From: Castellaniella defragrans
GTDB taxonomy: Bacteria > Pseudomonadota > Gammaproteobacteria > Burkholderiales > Burkholderiaceae_B
Reading direction: 5' to 3'
NCBI RefSeq assembly: GCF_014203015.1
Contig: NZ_JACHIB010000001.1
Coordinates: forward strand, 220,891 to 284,890
Length of the DNA stretch: 64,000 nt
In this document: in pieces, positions 30,828 to 38,617 of the stretch
Layout of the letters: every line of letters starts with the position of its first letter
Position numbering within the stretch: the stretch's first letter is position 1
Made by a program: the position numbers and the translations under genes
Notes under the pieces: generated by a model
The model's database searches: none
Told to the model about the DNA's origin: nothing
What the model saw: only the letters and a program-made list of their open reading frames with translations

Positions 30828-31805
30828 ATGAAATCCCGTTCCCTGTCGCTGCTGCTGGGCGGCGTCCTGCTCTCCCTGGGCCTGGCCGCCCAGGCGGCCC
30901 CGACCAAGCCCGAATGCATCGCGCCGGCCAACCCCGGCGGCGGCTTCGACCTGACCTGCCGCCTGGCCCAGGAAGGCCTGAAGGCCTCCGGCGCCCTGGC
31001 CGACCCGATGCGCATCGTCTACATGCCCGGCGGCATCGGCGCCGTGGCCTACAACCACGTGATCGCCCAGAAGCCGGACGATGCCAATTCCATCGTGGCC
31101 TTTTCCGGCGGCTCGCTGCTGAACCTCGCGCAGAAGAAGTTCGGCCGCTACAACGTCAACGACGTGCGCTGGCTGGCCGCCGTGGGCGCCGACTTCGGCG
31201 TGGCGGTGGTGCGCAACGATTCGCCCTACAAGAACCTGAAGGAGCTGATGGCGGCCTTCAAGGAAGACCCCAGCAAGATCGTCCTGGGCGCCGGCGGCAC
31301 CGTCGGCAGCCAGGACTGGATGAAGGCGGCCCTGACGGCGCGCGCGGCGGGCGTGGACTACCGCAAGATGCGCTTCGTGGCCTTCGAGGGCGGCGGCGAC
31401 GCGATCACCGCCCTGCGCGGCGGCCACATCCAGGCCTACATGGGCGACGCGGCCGAGGCCTTCACCATGCTCGAAGGCGGCGCCCCGATCCGCGTCCTGG
31501 CCGTCTTCAACAACGAACGCCTGCCGGGCAAGCTGTCCTCCGTGCCCACCGCCCAGGAAGAAGGCTTCGACATCCAGTGGCCCATCATCCGCGGCTTCTA
31601 CCTCGGCCCCAAGGTGTCCGACGCCGACTACCAATGGTGGGTGCAGGCCTTCGACAAGACCCTGGACGACCCGGGCTACGCCGCGCTGCGCGACAAGCAG
31701 GGCCTGTTCCCCTTCAAGAAGACCGGCGCCGATCTCGACGCCTACGTCAAGCAGCAGGTGGAAGCCTACGCCAAGCTGGCCAACGAATTCGGCCTGATCC
31801 GCTGA
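30828..31805 (+). CDS. Tripartite tricarboxylate transporter substrate-binding protein (TctC/Bug)
   Basis: A 325-residue periplasmic binding protein. A Sec signal peptide (SLLLGGVLLSLGLAAQAAP) is followed by the family motif ANPGGGFDLTCRLA and by TVGSQDWMKAAL and ALRGGHIQAYMGDAAEA. GAGGAG lies eight bases upstream of the ATG and fixes the start. It delivers an organic acid, by analogy with TctC a tricarboxylate such as citrate, to the TctBA permease encoded next. The Bug family is greatly expanded in Bordetella-like genomes, so the ligand cannot be named. Confidence 0.93.
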   Translation: MKSRSLSLLLGGVLLSLGLAAQAAPTKPECIAPANPGGGFDLTCRLAQEGLKASGALADPMRIVYMPGGIGAVAYNHVIAQKPDDANSIVAFSGGSLLNLAQKKFGRYNVNDVRWLAAVGADFGVAVVRNDSPYKNLKELMAAFKEDPSKIVLGAGGTVGSQDWMKAALTARAAGVDYRKMRFVAFEGGGDAITALRGGHIQAYMGDAAEAFTMLEGGAPIRVLAVFNNERLPGKLSSVPTAQEEGFDIQWPIIRGFYLGPKVSDADYQWWVQAFDKTLDDPGYAALRDKQGLFPFKKTGADLDAYVKQQVEAYAKLANEFGLIR

Positions 31806-31907
31806 TCGGCCGACCCGCTGATCCGCTGATTCCTTCATCCCGCCTCCGGGCGCGCGCGGCCAGGTCTCCCCGGCCGCATGCGCCCGGGCCCACACCCGGA
31901 CTTCGCC

Positions 31908-32345
31908 ATGAGTGATCGTCTATTGGGCGTCTCCGCCCTCGTCTTCGCCGCCCTGATGGCGTGGTTCGGCCACGACCTGCAGGCGCCCTTCTCCTACGAG
32001 CCCGTGGGGCCGCGCGCCTTCCCGCTGCTCATCGCGCTGATCGTCGCGCTGTGCGGCGCCTGGCTGCTGTTCAAGAACTGGCGCAGCACGAAGCAGGCGC
32101 CCCACATCGACTGGCCGCGCCTGCTGCTGATGGTGGTCTACGTCTTCGGCTACGCCCTGCTGTTCGAGTGGCTCGGCTTCATCATCGCCACCGCCATCGT
32201 CACCGTCCTGATCGGCCGCCTGTTCGGCGGCGGCTGGGGCAAGATGATCATCGGCGGCATCACGATGAGCGTGCTGTTCTTCCTGCTGTTCGACCGGGCG
32301 CTGGACGTCGTGCTGCCCCTGGGCCTCCTGGAGTTCCTGTCATGA
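31908..32345 (+). CDS. Tripartite tricarboxylate transporter small permease TctB
   Basis: A 145-residue membrane protein with four predicted helices, matching the TctB family (VGPRAFPLLIALIVALCGAW, then YVFGYALLFEWLGFIIAT). It is the small membrane subunit of the tripartite carrier. I start it at the ATG before SDRLLGV because the family begins just before the first helix; a frame start ten codons earlier lacks support. Its TGA overlaps the tctA ATG (ATGA). Confidence 0.92.
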   Translation: MSDRLLGVSALVFAALMAWFGHDLQAPFSYEPVGPRAFPLLIALIVALCGAWLLFKNWRSTKQAPHIDWPRLLLMVVYVFGYALLFEWLGFIIATAIVTVLIGRLFGGGWGKMIIGGITMSVLFFLLFDRALDVVLPLGLLEFLS

Positions 32346-33895
32346 GCCAGATCCTTGACCATCTGAGCATCGGCTTCGATGTCGCCTTTTCCTGGATGAA
32401 CCTGCTGGTCGCCGCCCTGGGCGCCTTCCTGGGCACCCTGGTCGGCGTGCTGCCGGGCCTGGGGCCGATCAACGGCGTGGCCATGCTCATCCCCATCGCC
32501 TACGCGCTCAGCCTGCCGCCCGAGACCGCGCTGATCCTGCTGGCGGCCGTGTACGTGGGTGCCGAATACGGCGGGCGCATCAGCGCCATCCTGATCAACG
32601 TGCCGGGCGAAGCCAGCGCCATCATGACCACGCTGGACGGCTATCCGCTGGCGCGCAAGGGCCTGTCCAACGTCGCCCTGTCGCTGTCGGGCTGGTCGGC
32701 CTTCTGCGGCGCGCTGATCTCCACGATCGGCGTGATCCTGCTGGCCCCCCTGCTGGCGAGCTGGGCGCTGGCCTTCGGCCCGGCCGAATACTTCGTCCTG
32801 ATCGTCTTCGCCTTCTGCTGCCTGACCAGCCTGCTGGGCAACCAGCCCGTCAAGGGCACGCTGTCGGCCATGCTGGGCCTGGCCATCGCCACGGTGGGCG
32901 TGGATGCCAATTCGGGGGTCTACCGCTACACCTTCGACTCCGTGCACCTGTTCGACGGCATCGACTTCGTGGTCGTGGTGATCGCGCTGTTCGCCATCGC
33001 CGAGCTGCTGGAACTGCTGGAATCCACCATCCGCGGCGAGGCGCCGGAGGTCCCGCCCAACGAGCGCAAGCTGTTCAACCTGAAAGAGCTGCTGTTCACC
33101 AAATGGACCGTGCTGCGCGGCTCGCTGCTGGGCTTCTTCATCGGCGTGCTGCCCGGCGCGGGCGCCAGCGTGGCGTCCGCCGTGGCCTACTCCAACGAAA
33201 AGCGCTACCAGGAAGGCCGCGACCCCAACGCCTGCTTCGGCGAGGGCGACCTGCGCGGCGTGACCGCGCCGGAAGCCGCCTCCACGGCGTCGGCCGTCGG
33301 CTCCTTCGTGCCCATGCTGACCCTGGGCGTGCCCGGCTCCGGCACCACGGCGGTGATGATGGGCGCGCTGACCCTCTACAACATCACCCCCGGCCCGGTG
33401 CTGTTCGACACCAAGCCGGAACTGGTCTGGGGCCTGGTCGCCTCGCTGTTCATCGCCAACGTGCTGCTGTTCCTGATGAACATCCCCATGGTGCGGGTCT
33501 TCTCGAAGGTCCTGTCGCTGCCCAACTGGCTGCTGGTGCCCGGCATCCTGTGCATCAGCTACATCGGGGTGTACGCGATCAACGCCGGCACCTTCGACCT
33601 GACCATGGCCGCCTTCCTGGGCGTGGTGGGCTACCTGCTGCGCAAGGCCGGCGTGCCCATGGCGCCGATGGTGCTGGGGGTGGTGCTGGGCGACATGATG
33701 GAGCAGAACCTGCGCCGCGCGCTGTCCATCACCAACGGCGAACTGCACATCCTGTGGGACAGCCCGATCGCCCTGGGCCTGTGGATCGTCTCGCTGCTGA
33801 TCGTCGTCGTCCCGCCGGTGATGCGCCGCCGCCGCGCCAGGCGGCGCCAGCGGGGCGAGGCCGTCGGCGCCGAGCTCGTCGCCTCCGACGATTGA
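32342..33895 (+). CDS. Tripartite tricarboxylate transporter large permease TctA
   Basis: A 517-residue polytopic permease with about eleven or twelve helices. Diagnostic TctA blocks are VGVLPGLGPINGVAMLIP near residues 30–47, YVGAEYGGRISAILINVPGE near 66–85, FFIGVLPGAGASVASAVAY near 265 and a MLTLGVPGSGTTAVMMGAL block near 325. The C-terminus is Arg-rich and cytoplasmic. It overlaps tctB by four bases and ends the cluster of regulator, kinase, binding protein and two permeases, all reading rightward. Confidence 0.95.
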   Translation: MSQILDHLSIGFDVAFSWMNLLVAALGAFLGTLVGVLPGLGPINGVAMLIPIAYALSLPPETALILLAAVYVGAEYGGRISAILINVPGEASAIMTTLDGYPLARKGLSNVALSLSGWSAFCGALISTIGVILLAPLLASWALAFGPAEYFVLIVFAFCCLTSLLGNQPVKGTLSAMLGLAIATVGVDANSGVYRYTFDSVHLFDGIDFVVVVIALFAIAELLELLESTIRGEAPEVPPNERKLFNLKELLFTKWTVLRGSLLGFFIGVLPGAGASVASAVAYSNEKRYQEGRDPNACFGEGDLRGVTAPEAASTASAVGSFVPMLTLGVPGSGTTAVMMGALTLYNITPGPVLFDTKPELVWGLVASLFIANVLLFLMNIPMVRVFSKVLSLPNWLLVPGILCISYIGVYAINAGTFDLTMAAFLGVVGYLLRKAGVPMAPMVLGVVLGDMMEQNLRRALSITNGELHILWDSPIALGLWIVSLLIVVVPPVMRRRRARRRQRGEAVGAELVASDD

Positions 33896-33962
33896 GCGGG
33901 CCGCCCCCGTCCCGGCGGGCTCGGCCAGCATGGGACCAGGCGGCCGTCCGACCACGCGGCCA

Positions 33963-33994
33963 CCCGATCTCCGCCTGTCCCGATCTCCGCCTGT
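33963..33994 (+). repeat. Two tandem 16-base units between convergent genes
   Basis: CCCGATCTCCGCCTGT is repeated exactly at 33963–33978 and 33979–33994, with a partial third unit after it. It lies in the 118-base gap between tctA and the CoA transferase gene, which converge. No gene or clear hairpin terminator is visible in that gap. Confidence 0.85.
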
Positions 33995-34013
33995 CCCGAT
34001 CGCCCCGGCCCGA

Positions 34014-35474
34014 TCATCCCCAGTCGGGCGGGCCGCTGCGCAGCGGCCCTGCCGGCAGGTCCCAGCCCCAGCGGGCGCCTGCCACCCGGCAGGGCGCCCG
34101 CAGTCTTTGCGCGGGTCCCCAGGCGGTCGGCTCGATCGCCGGGTCGTAGGCCGCGTCGGGCGCCGGCCCCAGGGCGGGCGCATCCTGAGCCGGCGCGCCG
34201 GGCGCGGCGTCGGCCGCTTCCTGCAGCAGCCGCGCCATCCGCGCCAGGGACACGCGCCAGCCGCCGCCGCGGCCGGTTTCCCGGCGCAGCGCCAGGCCGC
34301 GCAGCGCGCAGGCCGCCATCAGGTAGCCCGCCGACTGGTCCAGCGCCTGCACCGGCAGGGGGTCGGGCGCGGCGTCCTCGCCCGCCCAGGCGATGCCGGC
34401 GCTCATCTGCACCAGACTGTCGAATCCCCGGCGCCCGCGCCAGGGGCCGGTCCAGCCCCAGGCGTCCAGGCAGACGTCCACCAGGCCGGGCCGGAGGGCC
34501 TGGCGGGTCTCGGCGTCCAGCCCCAGCGCGTCCAGGGCGCCGGGCCGGTAGCCGTGGACCAGCACGTCGGCGCCGGCCAGCAGCCGCCGGAACCGGTCCC
34601 GCCCCGCGGGGCTGCGCAGGTCCAGGAAGGCGCAGCGCTTGCCCACGGTGACTTCGGGCACCATGCCCGGCTCGTCCCAGTCCGCCGGGTCCAGGCGCAG
34701 GACCTGGGCGCCGTAGGCGGCGAGGAAGCGCGTGGCGGCGGGGCCGGCCAGCACGCGGGTCAGGTCCAGCACGCGGATGCCCGCCAGCGGCCGCCGCGGA
34801 TCGGGAGCGTGCATCCCGTCGAAGGTCGTTCCACCCGAGGCCGTTCCGCCGCCGGCCGCCCCCCCGCCGTTCACCCCGCCGCCGTCCGGCGCCGCGGCCG
34901 ATCCGGGCAGGCGGTGGACCAGCGGCTCGGCCGCGACGGCGCGGCCCTGCGGATGGTCGCGCCAGGCGGCGGGCGGGCGCAGGGCGGCCGCGCAGCCGCC
35001 CCGCTCCACGATGGCGGCCTCCAGCGCCTCGGCGGATTCGCCCCGGATGCGCTCGGCGACGGCCGCGCGCGCGGCGTCGTCGGGCAGCCCCAGCGCCGCC
35101 AGCGCGCGATGGCGATGGTGGGCCGCGTTGGCATGCAGGCGGATCCAGCCGTCCCGGGCCGCGTAGTCGCCCGTGACGGCGTCGCGCACGTCGGGCCGCT
35201 TCCAGCCCTGCGGCCGGATGCTGTAGCCGAACCACCAGGAGGCCAGCGCCCGGTCGAGCAGCACGGAGGGCGGGTCGCCGGGCCGCGCCCAGCGCGCCAG
35301 CATCAGCGCGGCCGAGCCGATGGCGGCGCAGGCCAGGCCGCTGACCGGATAGCGCGAGGCCAGCCCCGCCCGGCCTTCCACGCGCAGCGCCCCGGGCGGC
35401 GCGTCCGCGTCCGCGTCCAGCGCGGCCAGCATCTGCCGCAGCATGCCGATGTGATCCGAGGATTCGACGTCCAT
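34014..35474 (-). CDS. CoA transferase, CaiB/BaiF family (family III)
   Basis: A 486-residue family III CoA transferase, longer than the usual 400. The N-terminal 190 residues are a divergent half domain. The typical block PLAGIRVLDLTRVLAGPAAT starts near 230 and is followed by LRLDPADWDEPG. Near 360 is GFDSLVQMSAGIAWAG, whose Asp aligns with the catalytic Asp of the family. The start is the ATG before DVESSDH, with GGAGG seven bases upstream. Cytoplasmic; acyl donor and acceptor unknown. It follows dgt by 117 bases on the same strand, with a REP-like element between them. Confidence 0.85.
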   Translation of the reverse strand: MDVESSDHIGMLRQMLAALDADADAPPGALRVEGRAGLASRYPVSGLACAAIGSAALMLARWARPGDPPSVLLDRALASWWFGYSIRPQGWKRPDVRDAVTGDYAARDGWIRLHANAAHHRHRALAALGLPDDAARAAVAERIRGESAEALEAAIVERGGCAAALRPPAAWRDHPQGRAVAAEPLVHRLPGSAAAPDGGGVNGGGAAGGGTASGGTTFDGMHAPDPRRPLAGIRVLDLTRVLAGPAATRFLAAYGAQVLRLDPADWDEPGMVPEVTVGKRCAFLDLRSPAGRDRFRRLLAGADVLVHGYRPGALDALGLDAETRQALRPGLVDVCLDAWGWTGPWRGRRGFDSLVQMSAGIAWAGEDAAPDPLPVQALDQSAGYLMAACALRGLALRRETGRGGGWRVSLARMARLLQEAADAAPGAPAQDAPALGPAPDAAYDPAIEPTAWGPAQRLRAPCRVAGARWGWDLPAGPLRSGPPDWG

Positions 35475-35542
35475 GATTCGTCCTCCATGCGCGAGCATCT
35501 CCAACCGCGGCAGCCCTCCACCGCGCGGCCTGCAGACCGCCC

Positions 35543-35598
35543 GGATTCGCCAGGCACGGCTCAGTCCGCAGGGGACTGACCCGTGTCCAGGCTAATCC
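35543..35598 (+). repeat. REP-like palindromic unit, copy 1
   Basis: A 56-base imperfect palindrome with outer arms GGATTCGCCAGGC and GTCCAGGCTAATCC and an inner hairpin TCAGTCC-GCAGG-GGACTGA. A second, diverged copy is at 49105–49159. It straddles the dgt stop codon and the gap before the CoA transferase gene, and could form an mRNA-stabilising or attenuating hairpin. Confidence 0.75.
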
Positions 35599-36728
35599 AT
35601 TCTGTAAATCGCCCGGTGTTCGCGGATCGCGTAGCGGTCGGTCATGCCGGCGATGTAGTCCGCGATCGCCCGCGCCTGGTCCAGCGGGTCGTCGCGCCGG
35701 TATTCGTCGGCCAGCAGCCGGGGATCGTCCAGGAACGCCCGGAACAGTTCGCGCACCACGCGCCGGGCCTTGCCCGTCATGCGCATGACCTGGAAGTGCC
35801 GGTACAGGTTCTGCAGCAGGAACTGCTTGAGGGCGTCGGCCTGGGCGCGGATCTCGTCGGAGAAGGCCGCCAGAGGCGGGCCGGCCCGGACATCGTCCGC
35901 GGACCGCGGCCGCAGCCGGGCGATGCGGTCCGCCGTGGTGCGCGTCAGGTCCAGCACCAGGGTGTTGATCATGGCGCGGATGACCTCGGACACCAGGCGC
36001 TTGGGCTCGGCGTCCGGGTAGCGGCGCAGGACCTGTTCGTGGTGCGCGGCGAAGATGTCCAGGTGCAGCAGCTGCGGCAGCGTGATCAGCCCCGAGCGCA
36101 GGCCGTCGTCCACGTCGTGGTTGTTGTAGGCGATCTCGTCGGCCAGGTTGGTGAGCTGGGCCTCCAGGGACGGCTGGGTGCCGTCCAGGAAACGCGCGCC
36201 GACGTCGCCCAGCCGCCGCGCGTGGGCGCGCGAGCAGTGCTTGAGGATGCCCTCGCGGGTCTCGAAGCAGAGGTTCAGGCCGTTGAAGGCCGCGTAGCGT
36301 TCTTCCAGCTCGTCGACCACCCGCAGGCTCTGGAGATTGTGCTCGAAGCCGCCGGCCTCGGGCGCGAACTCGCGCAGGCAGGCGTTGAGCTCGTCCTGGC
36401 CGGCGTGGCCGAAGGGCGTGTGGCCCAGGTCGTGGGCGAGCGCGATGGCCTCGGTCAGGTCCTCGTTCACGCCCAGGTTGCGCGCCAGCGTGCGCGCGAT
36501 CTGCGCGACCTCGATGCTGTGCGTCAGGCGGGTGCGGAACAGGTCGCCCTCGTGGTTGAGGAAGACCTGGGTCTTGTATTCCAGCCGGCGGAAGGCCGAG
36601 CAGTGGATGATGCGGTCGCGGTCGCGCTGGAAGGCGGTGCGGCCGGCGGGCGGCGGCTCGGGATGGCGGCGTCCCCGGGAAGCGTCCGGGTGGCAGGCGT
36701 AGGGAGCCGGATCGATCCGATGGTTCAT
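35592..36728 (-). CDS. dgt: Deoxyguanosinetriphosphate triphosphohydrolase-like protein
   Basis: A 378-residue HD-domain dNTP triphosphohydrolase. The metal ligands are visible: RLTHS with His70, [15 protein letters not shown] with His99 and Asp100, and the later [16 protein letters not shown] block. [22 protein letters not shown] is the family hallmark preceding the HD domain. It hydrolyses dNTPs to the nucleoside and tripolyphosphate in the cytoplasm, and homologues of this shorter type are often not specific for dGTP. It follows aroB by 28 bases on the same strand, likely one operon aroK–aroB–dgt. Confidence 0.94.
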   Translation of the reverse strand: MNHRIDPAPYACHPDASRGRRHPEPPPAGRTAFQRDRDRIIHCSAFRRLEYKTQVFLNHEGDLFRTRLTHSIEVAQIARTLARNLGVNEDLTEAIALAHDLGHTPFGHAGQDELNACLREFAPEAGGFEHNLQSLRVVDELEERYAAFNGLNLCFETREGILKHCSRAHARRLGDVGARFLDGTQPSLEAQLTNLADEIAYNNHDVDDGLRSGLITLPQLLHLDIFAAHHEQVLRRYPDAEPKRLVSEVIRAMINTLVLDLTRTTADRIARLRPRSADDVRAGPPLAAFSDEIRAQADALKQFLLQNLYRHFQVMRMTGKARRVVRELFRAFLDDPRLLADEYRRDDPLDQARAIADYIAGMTDRYAIREHRAIYRMD

Positions 36729-36756
36729 GCCTGCTCGACTCCTTTCGATCGGGGGC

Positions 36757-37854
36757 CTAGGATTGCGCGGCGCCCGGCAGCAGCGGACGGACCGTGTCGT
36801 CGTCCACCGCCCGGACCTCGGCCCGCCCCAGGGCCGGCAGCAGCACGTAGCGGATCCGCCGGCCTTCGTTCTTCTTGTCCACCCGCATCAGGTCCAGCCA
36901 GCGGGCGGCGCCCAGGCCGGGGGGATCGACCGGGCAGCCGATGGCCCGCACCAGCGCGCGGATGCGGTCCACGGCCGCCGCGTCCAGCCCGGCGACCCGC
37001 GCGGACAGTTCCGCCGCCATGACCATGCCGCAGCCCACGGCCTCGCCGTGCAGCCAGTGGCCGTAGCCCAGGCCGGATTCGATGGCGTGACCGAAGGTGT
37101 GGCCGAAATTGAGGATGGCGCGCAGGCCGGATTCGCGTTCGTCCTGGGACACGACCCAGGCCTTGAGTTCGCAGGAACGGCGCACGGCGTGCCGGATGGC
37201 CTCGCCGTCGAGCGCGCGCAGGGCGTCGACGTGGGATTCGCACCAGTCGAAGAATTCGGCGTCGGCGATCATGCCGTACTTGACGATCTCGGCCAGGCCG
37301 GCGGAAATTTCCCGCGCGGGCAGCGTCGCCAGCACGCCCGGATCGATCTCCACGGCCAGGGGCTGGTAGAACGCCCCGATCATGTTCTTGCCGCGCGGAT
37401 GGTTGATGGCCGTCTTGCCGCCCACCGAGGAATCCACCTGCGCCAGCAGCGTGGTGGGCACCTGCACGAAACGGATGCCGCGCATGTAGCACGAGGCCGC
37501 GAAGCCGCAGACGTCGCCCACCACGCCGCCGCCCAGGGCCACCAGCACGGCCTTGCGGTCCAGGGCCGCCGCCAGCAGCGCGTCGAAGATGCGGTCCAGG
37601 GATTCCCAGGTCTTGTACTGCTCGCCGTCGGGCAGCTCGATGGCCAGCAGCGGCTTGCCGGTGGCTTCCAGGGCCGCGCGCAGCCGCGCGCCGTAGAGCG
37701 CGCCCACCGTGGTGTTGGTGACCACGGCGATGGCCGTGGCGTCGGCCGGGATGCTGTCCGCGACGGCGTCCAGCCGGCCCGCGCCGATGTGGATGGGATA
37801 GCGCCCGCCGGGCGTCTCGACCTGGACCGTGTGCGTGGCTTCGACCGTGTGCAT
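36757..37854 (-). CDS. aroB: 3-dehydroquinate synthase
   Basis: A 365-residue NAD- and metal-dependent enzyme converting DAHP to 3-dehydroquinate in the shikimate pathway. The cofactor-binding segment [19 protein letters not shown] near 103–121 is followed by [20 protein letters not shown]. The metal ligands fall in the [12 protein letters not shown] block near 255–266. Length is normal. It begins six bases after the aroK stop, the standard aroKB pair, so both consecutive or near-consecutive shikimate steps are co-expressed. Confidence 0.97.
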   Translation of the reverse strand: MHTVEATHTVQVETPGGRYPIHIGAGRLDAVADSIPADATAIAVVTNTTVGALYGARLRAALEATGKPLLAIELPDGEQYKTWESLDRIFDALLAAALDRKAVLVALGGGVVGDVCGFAASCYMRGIRFVQVPTTLLAQVDSSVGGKTAINHPRGKNMIGAFYQPLAVEIDPGVLATLPAREISAGLAEIVKYGMIADAEFFDWCESHVDALRALDGEAIRHAVRRSCELKAWVVSQDERESGLRAILNFGHTFGHAIESGLGYGHWLHGEAVGCGMVMAAELSARVAGLDAAAVDRIRALVRAIGCPVDPPGLGAARWLDLMRVDKKNEGRRIRYVLLPALGRAEVRAVDDDTVRPLLPGAAQS

Positions 37855-37860
37855 GGCTTC

Positions 37861-38475
37861 CTATTGAGTGGTGTGGACCTGGACGGGAGGGGTGTGGGCC
37901 TGGACGGAGGGCCGGGCCGGCAGCAGCGGCAGCAGGCTGCGCAGCACCTGGGCGACGGGCTGCTCGCCCGTGTCCAGCGTGACCTCGGCCACGCTTTCGT
38001 ACAGCGGCTCGCGCTGCGCCAGCAGATCGGCGATGCGCTGGCGCGGATCGTCGGTGCGCAGCAGCGGCCGGTTGCGGTCCCGCGCCACGCGCCGGTAGAG
38101 TTCGTCGGCCCCGGCCCGCAGGTAGACGACGCAGCCGCGCTCGCTCAGCATGCGGCGGTTTTCCTCGGCCAGCACGGCGCCCCCGCCCGTCGCCACGACC
38201 AGGCCGGGCCGGCGCGTGTATTCATCCAGCGCGGCGGTCTCGCGGCGGCGGAAGCCCGCCTCGCCCTCGATGTCGAAGATGGTGGCGATGCGCACCCCGC
38301 AGCGCGCCTCGATGGCGTGGTCCAGATCGACGAATTCGCGCCCCAGCGCCGCCGCCAGCTGGCGGCCGATCGTGGTCTTGCCCACCCCCATCATGCCGAC
38401 CAGGAAAATCGGCCGCGCGCCGTCCCGCTCCGCGGGGGAGATCCGGGTCGAATCGGTGGCGCATTCCATCGTCAT
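37861..38475 (-). CDS. aroK: Shikimate kinase
   Basis: A 204-residue shikimate kinase. Walker A is GMMGVGKT at residues 27–34, DLDHAIEARCG carries the shikimate-binding Asp, FRRRE binds the substrate carboxylate, and VVATGGGAVL is the Walker B-like motif. It phosphorylates shikimate at the 3-hydroxyl. The His/Thr/Val-rich last 20 residues (QAHTPPVQVHTTQ) are a low-complexity tail. It is the first gene of the aroKB–dgt run and is divergent from the penicillin-binding protein gene, with 142 bases between starts; two ATG codons two residues apart are possible starts. Confidence 0.96.
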   Translation of the reverse strand: MTMECATDSTRISPAERDGARPIFLVGMMGVGKTTIGRQLAAALGREFVDLDHAIEARCGVRIATIFDIEGEAGFRRRETAALDEYTRRPGLVVATGGGAVLAEENRRMLSERGCVVYLRAGADELYRRVARDRNRPLLRTDDPRQRIADLLAQREPLYESVAEVTLDTGEQPVAQVLRSLLPLLPARPSVQAHTPPVQVHTTQ

Positions 38476-38617
38476 GGCGGGGCATCGGGCTGTTCGTTTG
38501 CGTGTATTATCGCATCAGCCGGCGTCCCGGCCGGCTTCGCCTGCGCGCATCATCCTGTTACACAGACTCCGCCCCCGCCTCCGGGCCCCATTCGGGCAGG
38601 GCTTACAATCGCCTCTG

